A stretch of 64,000 bases of DNA from OAS926 sp035503715 (lineage in GTDB: Bacteria; Pseudomonadota; Alphaproteobacteria; Rhizobiales; Rhizobiaceae). The DNA is taken from contig DATJTE010000059.1 in the NCBI GenBank assembly GCA_035503715.1, forward strand, positions 1-64,000, written 5' to 3'. Position 1 is the stretch's first letter; every line of letters starts with the position of its first letter. The position numbers and the translations under genes are program-made. The notes under the pieces were generated by a model, which saw only the letters and a program-made list of their open reading frames with translations, did not search any database and was not told where the DNA came from. This document shows positions 55,391 to 63,876 of this stretch, piece after piece.

Positions 55391-56449
55391 ATGCCTGAGC
55401 TCAACCAGGAAAAACTCGACGCGTTTCTCGGAAAGATGGTTGGCGACCTCGGCGCGATCGCAACCGGCGCCGGCGTCGTGCTCGGTGACAGGTTGGGCCT
55501 CTTTGCAGCGATGCGCGAGGGCGGACCAATGACCGCCGGCGCGCTTGCGGCGCGCACCGGCACGCAGGAACGGCTCGTCAGGGAATGGCTTTCCGGCCAA
55601 GCGGCCGCCGGCTACGTCGACTATGACGAAGCGACCGACCGGTTCCACCTCAACCCCGAGCAGGAGCTGGTGTTTGCCGATGAAGAGAGCCCAGCCTTCA
55701 TGGCCGGCGCCTTCGAAGTTCTGTCCTCGCTGTGGATCGACGAGGAGAAGGTGAGCAACGCGTTCCGTTCGAAAAAGGGGCTGGCCTGGCACGATCACAG
55801 CGCGTGCCTCTTTCGCGGCACCGAGCGCTTCTTCCGTCCGGGCTACAATGCCAATCTGATCTCGTCATGGCTTCCGGCGCTCGACGGCGTCGTCGAAAAA
55901 CTCGAGCGCGGCGCCGAGGTCGCGGATGTCGGATGCGGCCATGGCGCCTCGACCATATTGATGGCGAAAGCCTTTCCGAACTCCGGCTTTGTCGGTTTCG
56001 ATTACCATGCCCCGTCGATCGAGCGCGCCCGGAATGCGGCTGCAGAAGCGGGTGTCGCTGAAAATACGCGTTTCGAAGTTGCGGCGGCGAAGACCTATCC
56101 CGGGACATACGACCTCGTCGCATTCTTCGACTGTCTGCACGATATGGGTGATCCCCAGGGCGCCGCATCGCATGTCTACAAGTCGCTTGTGGCCGACGGC
56201 ACCTGGATGATCGTCGAACCGTTCGCGCACGACCAGTTGTCCGCCAACCTGAACCCGGTCGGCCGTGTCTACTACGCCGCCTCAACCTTCGTCTGCACGC
56301 CTGCGTCAATTTCGCAGGAGGTCGGGCTCGGACTCGGCGCCCAAGCTGGAGAGGCACGGCTGCGCAAGGTCGTAAGCGCCGGAGGATTCACACGCTTCCG
56401 CCGCGCCGCAGAAACGCCGTTCAACATGGTGCTCGAAGCGCGCCGCTAA
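55391..56449 (+). CDS. Class I SAM-dependent methyltransferase with N-terminal winged-helix domain
   Basis: The 352-residue protein has a winged-helix-like domain (about 15-105, LGLFAAMREGGPMTAGALAA; VREWLSGQAAAGYVDYD). The methyltransferase core follows with motif I VADVGCGHGASTIL, an acidic GFDYHAPSIERAR loop, and VAFFDCLHDMGDP. Similar proteins are annotated O-methyltransferases or methyltransferase/transcription-factor fusions. The substrate is unknown. An ABM-domain gene follows at 42 bases, suggesting a small metabolic unit under the LysR protein. Confidence 0.85.
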   Translation: MPELNQEKLDAFLGKMVGDLGAIATGAGVVLGDRLGLFAAMREGGPMTAGALAARTGTQERLVREWLSGQAAAGYVDYDEATDRFHLNPEQELVFADEESPAFMAGAFEVLSSLWIDEEKVSNAFRSKKGLAWHDHSACLFRGTERFFRPGYNANLISSWLPALDGVVEKLERGAEVADVGCGHGASTILMAKAFPNSGFVGFDYHAPSIERARNAAAEAGVAENTRFEVAAAKTYPGTYDLVAFFDCLHDMGDPQGAASHVYKSLVADGTWMIVEPFAHDQLSANLNPVGRVYYAASTFVCTPASISQEVGLGLGAQAGEARLRKVVSAGGFTRFRRAAETPFNMVLEARR

Positions 56450-56491
56450 GCCAACGGAAACCGTCGCGACAATCAAACGAGGAGACAGACC

Positions 56492-56791
56492 ATGACCGCA
56501 TTCAACGTCGTTCGCTTTCGCACCAAGCCGGGCAAGGAGAAGGCTTTCATCGAGGCGCATGAGAAGGCCAGCCTTTCCGTACCGGGTTTTCACAAGGGCT
56601 CGTTGATCGATACGGGCAATCGCACGTTTTGCATGGTGGGCGAGTGGAAGGACATGGCCAGCCTGGCGGCGGCCCGGCCTGCCATGATCGCAATTCTCGA
56701 CACCTTCCGCGACCTGCTCGAGGATCTCGGCAGCAATCTTGGTGTGACCGACCCGGTCTCCGGGACGGTGGTCGCCGAATTCAAGGATTAG
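56492..56791 (+). CDS. ABM-domain (antibiotic biosynthesis monooxygenase-like) protein
   Basis: The 99-residue protein is a dimeric alpha/beta barrel of the ABM type (FNVVRFRTKPGKEKAFIEAH; SLIDTGNRTFCMVGEWKDM). Members include quinone-forming monooxygenases and heme-degrading enzymes, but many have no proven activity. It has a strong AACGAGGAGAC site before the ATG and lies between a methyltransferase and a secreted dioxygenase. A role on an aromatic compound is plausible only by context. Confidence 0.85.
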   Translation: MTAFNVVRFRTKPGKEKAFIEAHEKASLSVPGFHKGSLIDTGNRTFCMVGEWKDMASLAAARPAMIAILDTFRDLLEDLGSNLGVTDPVSGTVVAEFKD

Positions 56792-56914
56792 GTCTCGGCG
56801 CAGGTGCTGCACATATTGAGGGACCGACACTGATGCTCGTCTACCACTCAAACGTGAGTGGACAACCGCGGTCGTCGACCGTCAGCTACACGCTCCATAT
56901 GTCGGAGCTATCTC

Positions 56915-57499
56915 ATGACCACCCGCCGTACCTTCCTCTCCGGTTTTCTCGCGCTGCCCGCGATCGTGCCTGTCGTGGCGCGCGGGCAAAACATGCCGGA
57001 GCTTGCGCTGACGCCGTCGTGCGGCGCGGAGACGGTCGCGCAGACCGAGGGACCATACTTCACGCCTGATACCCCTTTGAAGCGCGATTTTCGCGGCGAC
57101 GTGGCGAGCGATGCGAACGGCGGCGGCACGCCGATCACCATCGCCGGTTATGTGCTAACGGCCGACTGCAAGCCTGTGCCGGGCGCGCTGATCGAGCTGT
57201 GGCATTGCGACGATGGCGGGGTCTACGACAATGACGGGTTCCGGCTGCGCGGACACCAGTTCAGCGACGGCGAGGGGCGCTGGTGGTTCGAGACGATCGT
57301 GCCCGGCGTGTACACCGGCCGGACACGGCACTTTCATGTGAAGGTGCAGCGGCCGGAGGGGCCGGTGCTGACCACGCAGCTCTATTTTCCCGGCGAGGCG
57401 GGCAACGATCGCGACCGCATCTTTGACGCCAGCCTGCTGCTCGACATCAAGACGGCACCCGACGGCGGCTACGGGCGGTATGATTTCGTGGTGGGGTAG
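56915..57499 (+). CDS. Exported intradiol ring-cleavage dioxygenase-like protein
   Basis: The 194-residue protein has a twin-arginine signal (MTTRRTFLSGFLALP, cleavage near VARGQ) and a catechol 1,2-dioxygenase/protocatechuate 3,4-dioxygenase fold. The start motif AQTEGPYFTP is present, along with candidate iron ligands: Tyr in GGVYDNDGF, Tyr in GVYTGRTRHFHVKV and the two His of the last motif. Secreted members of this family occur in bacteria, some acting on aromatic lactones. It may follow the ABM gene in a unit, with a 123-base gap. Confidence 0.87.
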   Translation: MTTRRTFLSGFLALPAIVPVVARGQNMPELALTPSCGAETVAQTEGPYFTPDTPLKRDFRGDVASDANGGGTPITIAGYVLTADCKPVPGALIELWHCDDGGVYDNDGFRLRGHQFSDGEGRWWFETIVPGVYTGRTRHFHVKVQRPEGPVLTTQLYFPGEAGNDRDRIFDASLLLDIKTAPDGGYGRYDFVVG

Positions 57500-57519
57500 G
57501 GCGTAGCACCCCCTCCGTC

Positions 57520-57667
57520 ACCCCCACCCGGCGGGCTGCGCCCGCCGACTAGGGGCGGGACCCGCTGCCTCCGGCAGCTCCCGCCCGTTCGAAGCCTTTC
57601 GTCATGCCACCGGCATGACGAATTCGCCTGTGGCGAACCGGCTCCTCACCCCCTCAAGGGGGAGGTG
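57520..57667. repeat. Intergenic palindromic cluster before the ABC-F gene
   Basis: Begins acccccacccggcgggctgc, with hairpins ggcgggctgcgcccgcc, gggcgggac/ctcccgccc, gtcatgccaccggcatgac, and a final ccccctcaagggggagg. It shares the tract acccccaccc and the ctcaag loop with the coding-sequence copies. The 298-base gap between the dioxygenase and the ABC-F gene holds this element and nothing else I can support. Confidence 0.75.
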
Positions 57668-57797
57668 GAAAGCCGCCGCGACTGTCCGCCGCGTGACGCA
57701 CCCTTGCATGTGACCGCCGGCAGTGGTTTAGGGCGCGTTCCATTTTCGCGGGTGTCGCCTGAGGCGTAGCAGTCCGCATCACCCGGACTCCGTACGC

Positions 57798-59420
57798 ATG
57801 ATCCGCCTCGAATCCATCGGCAAGCAGAACGGCAAGCAGATTATCTTCATCGAAGCCTCGGCGACGATCCAGCGCGGCGAGAAGGTCGGCCTGGTTGGGC
57901 CGAACGGGGCCGGCAAGACGACGCTGTTCCGCATGATCACCGGCGAGGAGCTGCCGGACGAGGGGCAAGTGTCGGTCGATCGTGGGTCACGCATCGGCTA
58001 TTTCAGCCAGGACGTCGGCGACATGGCGGGCAAGAGCGCCGTGGCGGAGGTGATGGACGGCGTCGGGCCGGTGAGCGCGCTGGCCGCCGAGATGGCCGCG
58101 CTGGAAGCCGCGATGGCTGACCCGGATCGCGCCGACGAGATGGACGACATCATCGCACGCTACGGCGAGGTGCAGCACAGTTTCGACGAGCTCGACGGGT
58201 ATGCGCTGGACGGCCGCGCGCGCGAGGTGCTCGACGGTCTTGGCTTCAGCCAGGAGATGATGTCGGGCGACGTCGGCAAACTGTCGGGCGGCTGGAAGAT
58301 GCGCGTCGCGCTGGCAAAAATCCTGTTGATGCGGCCGGACGCGATGCTGCTCGACGAACCGTCGAACCATCTCGACCTCGAAAGCCTGATCTGGCTGGAG
58401 ACTTTCCTCAAGGGTTACGAGGGCGCGATCCTGATGACCTCGCACGACCGCGAGTTCATGAACCGCATCGTCGGCAAAATCGTCGAGATCGACGGCGGCG
58501 CGCTGACAACATACTCCGGCGATTACGAATTCTACCGGCAGCAGCGCGCATTGGCCGACGTGCAGCAGCAGGCGCAGTTCGAGCGGCAGCAGGCGATGCT
58601 GGCAAAGGAGATCGCCTTCATCGAACGCTTCAAGGCGCGCGCCAGCCACGCCGCGCAGGTGCAGAGCCGCGTCAAGAAACTCGACAAGATCGACAAGGTC
58701 GAGCCGCCGAAGCGCCAGCAGACGGTGCGTTTCGAGTTCCAGCCGGCGCCGCGCTCGGGCGAGGATGTCGCGACGCTGAAGAATGTGCGCAAGGCTTATG
58801 GCAGCCGCACCATCTATGACGGGCTCGACTTCCAGGTGCGTCGGCGCGAGCGCTGGTGCGTGATGGGCGTCAACGGCGCCGGCAAGTCGACGCTGCTGAA
58901 GCTGGTGGCGGGTGCGTCAGAACCGGACGGCGGCAGCGTCGCGCGGGGCCCGAGCGTCAAGATGGGTTACTTCGCGCAGCACGCGATGGAGGTGCTGGAC
59001 GGGGACCGGACAGTGCTGGAATCGCTCGAGGATAGTTTCCCGCAGGCCGGCCAGGCGCCGCTGCGTGCTCTCGCAGGCTGTTTCGGGTTCTCAGGCGACG
59101 AGGTGGAGAAGAAGTGCCGCGTTCTCTCAGGCGGTGAGAAGGCGCGGCTGGTGATGGCAAAGATGCTGTTCGATCCGCCGAATTTTCTCGTGCTCGACGA
59201 GCCGACGAACCATCTCGATATCGCAACCAAGCAGATGCTGATCGAGGCGCTGTCGAAATATGAAGGCGCGATGCTGTTCGTCAGCCACGACCGGCACTTT
59301 CTTGCGGCGTTGTCCAACCGCGTGCTGGAGCTGACGCCTGACGGCATGCACGCCTATGGCGGCGGCTACACCGAATATGTCGCGAGCACAGGCCAGGAAG
59401 CCCCCGGCCTGCGCTCGTAG
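57798..59420 (+). CDS. ABC-F family ATPase
   Basis: The 540-residue soluble protein has two ABC domains. First: GPNGAGKTT, LSGGWKMRVALAKI, LLLDEPSNHLD. Second: GVNGAGKST, LSGGEKARLVMAKM, LVLDEPTNHLD. A charged interdomain linker with a coiled-coil-like stretch (FERQQAMLAKEIAFIERFK) lies near 262-280. ABC-F proteins act on ribosomes (translation factors such as EttA or YbiT-like) or confer resistance to ribosome drugs. No membrane segments are present. The closest E. coli group is probably YbiT, an inference from length and linker. Confidence 0.92.
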   Translation: MIRLESIGKQNGKQIIFIEASATIQRGEKVGLVGPNGAGKTTLFRMITGEELPDEGQVSVDRGSRIGYFSQDVGDMAGKSAVAEVMDGVGPVSALAAEMAALEAAMADPDRADEMDDIIARYGEVQHSFDELDGYALDGRAREVLDGLGFSQEMMSGDVGKLSGGWKMRVALAKILLMRPDAMLLDEPSNHLDLESLIWLETFLKGYEGAILMTSHDREFMNRIVGKIVEIDGGALTTYSGDYEFYRQQRALADVQQQAQFERQQAMLAKEIAFIERFKARASHAAQVQSRVKKLDKIDKVEPPKRQQTVRFEFQPAPRSGEDVATLKNVRKAYGSRTIYDGLDFQVRRRERWCVMGVNGAGKSTLLKLVAGASEPDGGSVARGPSVKMGYFAQHAMEVLDGDRTVLESLEDSFPQAGQAPLRALAGCFGFSGDEVEKKCRVLSGGEKARLVMAKMLFDPPNFLVLDEPTNHLDIATKQMLIEALSKYEGAMLFVSHDRHFLAALSNRVLELTPDGMHAYGGGYTEYVASTGQEAPGLRS

Positions 59421-59437
59421 CCGCAGCGGAGCGTCAG

Positions 59438-59752
59438 CTAACGAGGTACCAGCTCCGCGATTTCGATCGAGCCGCCCGCAGCGAGCTGCGGACATGTCTT
59501 CGCGGCCTTGAGTGCCGCGTCGATGCTGTCCGCGGTGATGAAGCTCAGCCCGGCGACGGGATTGGCGCCGCCGCCTTCGCTGATCGAGCCGTCGGTATTG
59601 ACGGTCTTCGTGATGTTGACCGGGTTGTTACTGCCTTCGAGTGCCGAGCCGAGCTGGTCCATCCAGGCACGCCAGGCGGCGATCGCATCGGCGTCCTTCG
59701 TCTTGTCTCGCGGCAGGCGGGGTCCGTGATAGGCGAAAAGATAAACAGTCAT
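59438..59752 (-). CDS. YCII-related domain protein
   Basis: The 104-residue protein has the YCII dimeric alpha/beta fold (MTVYLFAYHGPRLPRDKTKD; ITADSIDAALKAAKTCPQLA). Such proteins occur as small stand-alone units near stress or RNA-polymerase-ECF genes. No catalytic activity is proven. The AAAGGAGC site supports the ATG at 59752. It follows a RidA-like gene by 47 bases. Confidence 0.82.
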   Translation of the reverse strand: MTVYLFAYHGPRLPRDKTKDADAIAAWRAWMDQLGSALEGSNNPVNITKTVNTDGSISEGGGANPVAGLSFITADSIDAALKAAKTCPQLAAGGSIEIAELVPR

Positions 59753-59799
59753 TGTCTTGCTCCTTTCTTCGTCGCGGCGAAGGCCGCTCCGATTTCGGT

Positions 59800-60201
59800 T
59801 CATTGTTTTTTGCTTCCATCCGTGACGACGGCCGCGACCGCCTCGATCTCGATCATCGCTTCGGGCGTGTAGAGCGCGTCGATCTCGACGATCGTGTCGG
59901 CGGGATAGGGCGGGGTGAAGAATTTCCGCCGCAGCTCGACCACCTCCTTGAAGTGGCTCATGTCCGTCAGGAAGATCGTGACCTTCGCGACATGAGCGAG
60001 GTTCGAGCCGCCTGCTTCGAGCGCGCGGCGCAAATTCGAAAACGCCTGCTCGCCCTGCGCGAGAAAGCCGCCGTCGACGATCTTGCCGTCATCGCCATAT
60101 CCGGCCTGTCCGGAGATGTAGAGGACGTCGCCCAGGCGGATTCCCTGGGAGAGGAGGAAGGGCTCGTAGACGTCCGGAGTCGTGGAGACACGTTTCAGCA
60201 T
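59800..60201 (-). CDS. RidA/YjgF/YER057c-family protein
   Basis: The 133-residue protein has the trimeric RidA fold (QGIRLGDVLYISGQAG; EAGGSNLAHVAKVTIFLTDM; IVEIDALYTPEAMIEIEAVA). RidA-type proteins deaminate reactive enamine or imine intermediates. The expected active-site arginine of true RidA, in the usual P-x-R-x motif near 105, is replaced here by ALYTPEAM, so the reaction may differ. It lies between YCII and DJ-1/PfpI family genes. Confidence 0.87.
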   Translation of the reverse strand: MLKRVSTTPDVYEPFLLSQGIRLGDVLYISGQAGYGDDGKIVDGGFLAQGEQAFSNLRRALEAGGSNLAHVAKVTIFLTDMSHFKEVVELRRKFFTPPYPADTIVEIDALYTPEAMIEIEAVAAVVTDGSKKQ

Positions 60202-60233
60202 GATACTGTGGTCCTTTCTGAGGTCCGGTCCGA

Positions 60234-60935
60234 TCAGCCGACGCGCGAGACTTTCGCGGCGAGCACTTTGTCGATGGCCGCACGCAGCGACGCCTCGGAT
60301 TTGCTGAGGCCCTGCCGGACGCTCGCGACAAGCTCCTTCGGTGCATCTTCCGGTCGGCCGGTTTCGAACGGCGGCGCTGGCGAATATTCGTACCGGAGCT
60401 GCAGCGCCTCGGCCGTATCCCGACCGAAGACCTCGGAGACCACGGTGAGCGCAAAGTCGATGCCGGCGGTGACGCCGCCGCCGGTGATCACATTGCCGTC
60501 GCGGACGACGCGCTCGTGCTCGACGACCACACCGAACGACGGCAGCAGTTCGCGCCGCGCCCAGTGTGTCGTTGCGCGCTTGCCCTTGAGCAGTCCGGCG
60601 GCGCCGAGCACGAACGAGCCGGTGCAGACAGACGTCAGATACTTCGCGCCACCGGCGAGGCGGCGGATTTCGCGCATGTAGGCTTCGTTGGTGATTGCCG
60701 CGCTTGTTCCGGAGCCGCCCGGCACGCAGAGAACGTCGCAGCTCTCGACCTCGCTGAGATTGGTGAGGTTCGTGAAGGTGGGACCGCCGGCGGCTTCAAC
60801 GTCTCGGCCGTCCACCGAGGCAATTGTGATGCGGGCGTCGGGGACGCCGCTGAAGACCTGATGTGGTCCCGTGAAATCGAGCTGCGTCATCCGGTCGAAG
60901 ATGGGAAAGACGATGTGTGTGGTCGTGTGTGTCAT
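60234..60935 (-). CDS. DJ-1/PfpI-superfamily protein, isonitrile hydratase-like
   Basis: The 233-residue protein has the DJ-1/PfpI fold with nucleophile cysteine in TSVCTGSFVLGAAG and a preceding CVPGGSGT. Related proteins include isonitrile hydratase (InhA) and glyoxalase-like DJ-1 members. There is no DNA-binding domain. A 33-base motif at 60988-61020, repeated before the AraC/GlxA regulator, lies 53 bases upstream of its ATG. Start at 60935 is supported by GAGGAGTT upstream. Confidence 0.87.
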   Translation of the reverse strand: MTHTTTHIVFPIFDRMTQLDFTGPHQVFSGVPDARITIASVDGRDVEAAGGPTFTNLTNLSEVESCDVLCVPGGSGTSAAITNEAYMREIRRLAGGAKYLTSVCTGSFVLGAAGLLKGKRATTHWARRELLPSFGVVVEHERVVRDGNVITGGGVTAGIDFALTVVSEVFGRDTAEALQLRYEYSPAPPFETGRPEDAPKELVASVRQGLSKSEASLRAAIDKVLAAKVSRVG

Positions 60936-60987
60936 GATCTGAACTCCTCGTTGATCGAAGGGGTTCAAGTATGCACACGAGCCTTGA

Positions 60988-61020
60988 GGCCGAAATGTCT
61001 AACTTCCCTCGTTTTCGGAC
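60988..61020 (+). promoter_or_regulatory. 33-bp motif shared between two DJ-1-family genes, copy 1
   Basis: This stretch begins GGCCGAAATG and continues with TTCCCTCGTTT. It matches the reverse complement of 62003-62035 at 29 of 33 positions. It lies upstream of the PfpI gene and just beyond the regulator stop, so it may be a regulator-binding site. Confidence 0.6.
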
Positions 61021-61036
61021 AAGGGCAAAACCGAGA

Positions 61037-61996
61037 TCAGTTCAGCGTGACGCCGGCGCCGCGCGCTGCGCGGCGAAGCGATTGCGGCGGCTGGCCGAAC
61101 GCCCGCACGAATGCGCGGCGCATGCGCTCCGGATCGGTGAAGCCAAGCGCGAGACCGATCTGATCGATCGGATCGCTCGAACTTTCGACGCGCGCCCGCG
61201 CGGCTTCGACGCGGAGCCGCTCCACCGCCTTCGCCGGTGTCATGCCGGTCTCCGACGTGAAGGCGCGGGAGAAGTGGCGCGGGCTCATCGCGGCCTCATC
61301 GGCAAGCCGCTCGACCGTGAGCGGCTCGTCGAGATGTAAACGCATCCAGTCGAGCAGCTCCGCGAAGCGCCCGTCCTGGCGGTCGACCTCGATCAGCCCG
61401 GAGAATTGCGACTGCCCGCCCGGACGGCGATGGTAGACGACGAGCTTCTGCGCCGTGCGCCGCGCGACCGTTTCGCCGAGATCCTCGCCGATCAGCGCCA
61501 GCGCGAGGTCGATGCCGGCCGTGATGCCGGCGGAGGTCCAGACATTGCCGTCCTTGATGAAGATGCGCTCGGCATCGAGGTGAACCTTCGGGTGCCGCCG
61601 TGCGAAGTCGGCGCTGACTTCCCAATGCGTGGTCGCCTTGCGTCCCTCGAGCAGACCGGCAGCGGCGAGCAGATATGTGCCGTCGCAAACGCTCGCGACG
61701 CGCCGTGCACTGCGCGCGGCTTTCCTGATCCACGCGAGGGTCCTCGCCGATCCCGCCGCCGCGAGCGAGCCATTGCCGCCGACAGCAACGAGCGTGTCGA
61801 GTGGTCGGTTGGGCAAGGGCCCGGCCTGCAGGGCCACGCCGGACGAACTTTTTACCAGCCCCGGCTCCTCGGCGAACAATTTGATGCGGTAGGCGTCGGT
61901 CGCAAATCGCGTCGCAAGCTCGAAGGTGGAGATCGGCCCCGTCGCGTCGAGCAACTGGAACTCGGGATAGATCAGCACACCAATCTGCCGCGTCAT
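61037..61996 (-). CDS. GlxA-family transcriptional regulator (DJ-1/PfpI domain plus AraC helix-turn-helix)
   Basis: The 319-residue protein fuses a DJ-1/PfpI domain (about 1-180, SVCDGTYLLAAAG with the fold cysteine) to an AraC-type double helix-turn-helix (about 215-315, LTVERLADEAAMSPRHFSRA and IDQIGLALGFTDPERMRRAF). GlxA-like activators sense a small metabolite through the DJ-1 domain. Adjacent to the separate DJ-1 gene, it probably regulates it and itself through the shared motif. Confidence 0.9.
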   Translation of the reverse strand: MTRQIGVLIYPEFQLLDATGPISTFELATRFATDAYRIKLFAEEPGLVKSSSGVALQAGPLPNRPLDTLVAVGGNGSLAAAGSARTLAWIRKAARSARRVASVCDGTYLLAAAGLLEGRKATTHWEVSADFARRHPKVHLDAERIFIKDGNVWTSAGITAGIDLALALIGEDLGETVARRTAQKLVVYHRRPGGQSQFSGLIEVDRQDGRFAELLDWMRLHLDEPLTVERLADEAAMSPRHFSRAFTSETGMTPAKAVERLRVEAARARVESSSDPIDQIGLALGFTDPERMRRAFVRAFGQPPQSLRRAARGAGVTLN

Positions 61997-62002
61997 CGCC
62001 GT

Positions 62003-62035
62003 GTCCTGAAACGAGGGAACTTAGTCATTTCGGCC
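62003..62035 (-). promoter_or_regulatory. 33-bp motif shared between two DJ-1-family genes, copy 2
   Basis: This lies seven bases upstream of the GlxA-like regulator ATG and, read on the minus strand, begins GGCCGAAATGACTAAG. It matches copy 1 at 60988-61020. Position and similarity suggest autoregulation by the AraC-type protein. Confidence 0.6.
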
Positions 62036-62085
62036 AAGAGATATAGCGCACATAATCCAGGCGTCAAACAGAAAGGAGAAAGGCC

Positions 62086-62325
62086 ATGAACGCGCACATG
62101 ATTACCGCCGAGACCCATCCCGTGCTTCACACACTCATAGACGCAGTCGATCTTATGACCTCGCCGCAGCGTTGGAACCGCGGCCGCAGAGACCATGCCG
62201 ATGTCGCACATCTCGACGATCATTTGCTGACCGATATCGGGTTGGCGAGCGAGGATATCGTCGACATCCGCGCTCGCCGGCCACTCGGCGTATCCCTTGC
62301 ATCGACTTCGGGCGAATTGCGCTAG
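62086..62325 (+). CDS. DUF1127 (YjiS-like) small protein
   Basis: The 79-residue protein has the DUF1127 core as HLDDHLLTDIGLASEDI near 42-58. Such proteins are common in Hyphomicrobiales; some are RNA-binding or influence phosphate and carbon metabolism. It has a GGAGAAAGG site before the ATG and is divergent from the GlxA-like gene. It ends with a four-base overlap into the convergent SDR gene. Confidence 0.8.
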   Translation: MNAHMITAETHPVLHTLIDAVDLMTSPQRWNRGRRDHADVAHLDDHLLTDIGLASEDIVDIRARRPLGVSLASTSGELR

Positions 62326-63053
62326 ATCAGCCTGTGCCCGCCGTCGATATGCACCGTCTCGCCGGTCGTGAAGTCGCTCTCCATCAGATAGATGTAGGCC
62401 GGCGCGACGTCTTCAGCCTTGGCGACACGGCCGGACGGCAGGCGCGCAGCGAGTTCCTCGAAATAGCCGTGCTTCGCATCGCCGACGATCTCGTCGAACA
62501 TCGGCGTGTCGACCCAGCCGGGCGATACGACATTGACGCGCGTCGGACCAAGTTCAAGCGCCAGCGCGCGGGCGAAGGCGTCGAAGGATTGGGCGACCGC
62601 GGCAACCACGGAACCGCCCGGCACCGGCGGCTTGTCCTTGTTGATGCCGGAGGTGAAGGTCATTGAGCCGCCGCGCTTCAACGCCTTCGATGCGTGCTTG
62701 GCGAGCGTCATCGAGCTGATCATCTTCTCGTCGATGAATCGGCGTGTCGCATCGATGTCGATTTCGCCGATCGCATCGTTCGGCGGCGGCGTGCCGGCGG
62801 TCGTGACGAAATGATCGATCGCGCCAGCTTCCTTGAAGGCGCGAGCAACGTCCGCCTCCTTCGTCATGTCGGCGGCGATGCCATGCACCTTGGCGTTCTT
62901 GCCGAGCGCCTTCTTCGCCGCGTTCAGTTTTTCCGATGAGCGGCCGACGATGAACACTTCCGCGCCGCGGTCGAGTGCTGCCTTCGCGACGCCGAGGCCG
63001 ATGCCGCGGCTGCCGCCAAAGATAAGAACCTTCTTGCCGTCGAGAGACGTCAT
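62322..63053 (-). CDS. Short-chain dehydrogenase/reductase family protein
   Basis: The 243-residue protein has the SDR Rossmann motif FGGSRGIGLGVAKAAL. Where SDRs normally have YxxxK it reads SVVAAVAQSFDAF, so the usual catalytic tyrosine is replaced. A late motif VVSPGWVDTPM is normal. The deviation suggests a divergent SDR that may be inactive or use another mechanism. It precedes a VOC gene on the same strand. Confidence 0.85.
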   Translation of the reverse strand: MTSLDGKKVLIFGGSRGIGLGVAKAALDRGAEVFIVGRSSEKLNAAKKALGKNAKVHGIAADMTKEADVARAFKEAGAIDHFVTTAGTPPPNDAIGEIDIDATRRFIDEKMISSMTLAKHASKALKRGGSMTFTSGINKDKPPVPGGSVVAAVAQSFDAFARALALELGPTRVNVVSPGWVDTPMFDEIVGDAKHGYFEELAARLPSGRVAKAEDVAPAYIYLMESDFTTGETVHIDGGHRLI

Positions 63054-63099
63054 GACACTGCTCCGATAATGATGTGGTGGTGGGTGAGGGTGGGGTCCG

Positions 63100-63561
63100 T
63101 CAGCCGCAGGTGGCGGCGGCCGCTTCGAGATCGGCGATGACGATCTTCTTCATCTTGTACATGGCCTGCAGGACGCGTTCCGCCTTCTCGCGATCGGGGT
63201 CTGACAGCATCTTGAGCAGCGCGGTCGGCGTGACCTGCCAGTAGACGCCGAACTTGTCGGTCAGCCAGCCGCAGGGCTGTTCCTTGCCGCCATCGGCGAT
63301 CAGCGCGTTCCAGTAATAGTCGGTCTCGGCCTGGTCCTCGGTCTCGACGAGGAAGGAGAAGGCTTCGCTGTACTTGGCACGCGAATTCGCGTTGAGCGCG
63401 ACGACCGGCAGTTTAGCCAGCTCGAAGCGGACGACGGAGATTTCGAGGTCGGGGATGTTCGTGGTTTTCAGGACCTTCGAGTCCTTGAACACGGACATGT
63501 AAAATTCCATCGCCTCTTCAGCCTGGTTCTGGAACCAGAGGTGGGGGAAGATCTTTGGCAT
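63100..63561 (-). CDS. PhnB-like VOC family protein
   Basis: The 153-residue protein has the PhnB/3-demethylubiquinone methyltransferase-like VOC pattern: MPKIFPHLWFQNQAEEAMEFY, then AFSFLVETEDQAETDYYW and CGWLTDKFGVYWQVTP. Despite a common database name it has no SAM-binding motif. The function is unknown. Spacing of 46 bases to the SDR gene suggests a shared transcript. Confidence 0.87.
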   Translation of the reverse strand: MPKIFPHLWFQNQAEEAMEFYMSVFKDSKVLKTTNIPDLEISVVRFELAKLPVVALNANSRAKYSEAFSFLVETEDQAETDYYWNALIADGGKEQPCGWLTDKFGVYWQVTPTALLKMLSDPDREKAERVLQAMYKMKKIVIADLEAAAATCG

Positions 63562-63630
63562 GGTTCTTATCCTTGATGATTGTTGACTTGAGCGAGGGAT
63601 CGCTCTCTGGGGCTGCGGGAGGGCGGCGAC

Positions 63631-63876
63631 TTACTGCCCGTCGGCGATCGGGATGACGGTTCCGTCCCAGTCGCGCTCGAAACCGAGGTCGTGCAGGCGG
63701 CGGTCGGAGAAGCGGTCCAGCGTGCGCATGGTCCAGCGGTGCTGGATGCCGGTGCCGAGCCGGGTGGCGAAGGCGGTCACGGCGGTGCGCAGGGCTTTGA
63801 ACGCCTCCAGCGGAGCGCGCACGTGGGTGATTTCGACGGCGGTGGAGGCGTTCAGCGTTGCATGAAGGGTGTTCAC
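63631..63876 (-). CDS. DUF1127 small protein
   Basis: The 81-residue protein ends with a DUF1127 motif (FSDRRLHDLGFERDWDGT), preceded by an Ala/Thr-rich N-terminal segment. A second DUF1127 gene lies at 62086. The upstream 124 bases to the window end carry an AAGGAACG site and presumably the promoter. It is likely the first gene of a minus-strand unit with VOC and SDR. Confidence 0.78.
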   Translation of the reverse strand: MNTLHATLNASTAVEITHVRAPLEAFKALRTAVTAFATRLGTGIQHRWTMRTLDRFSDRRLHDLGFERDWDGTVIPIADGQ

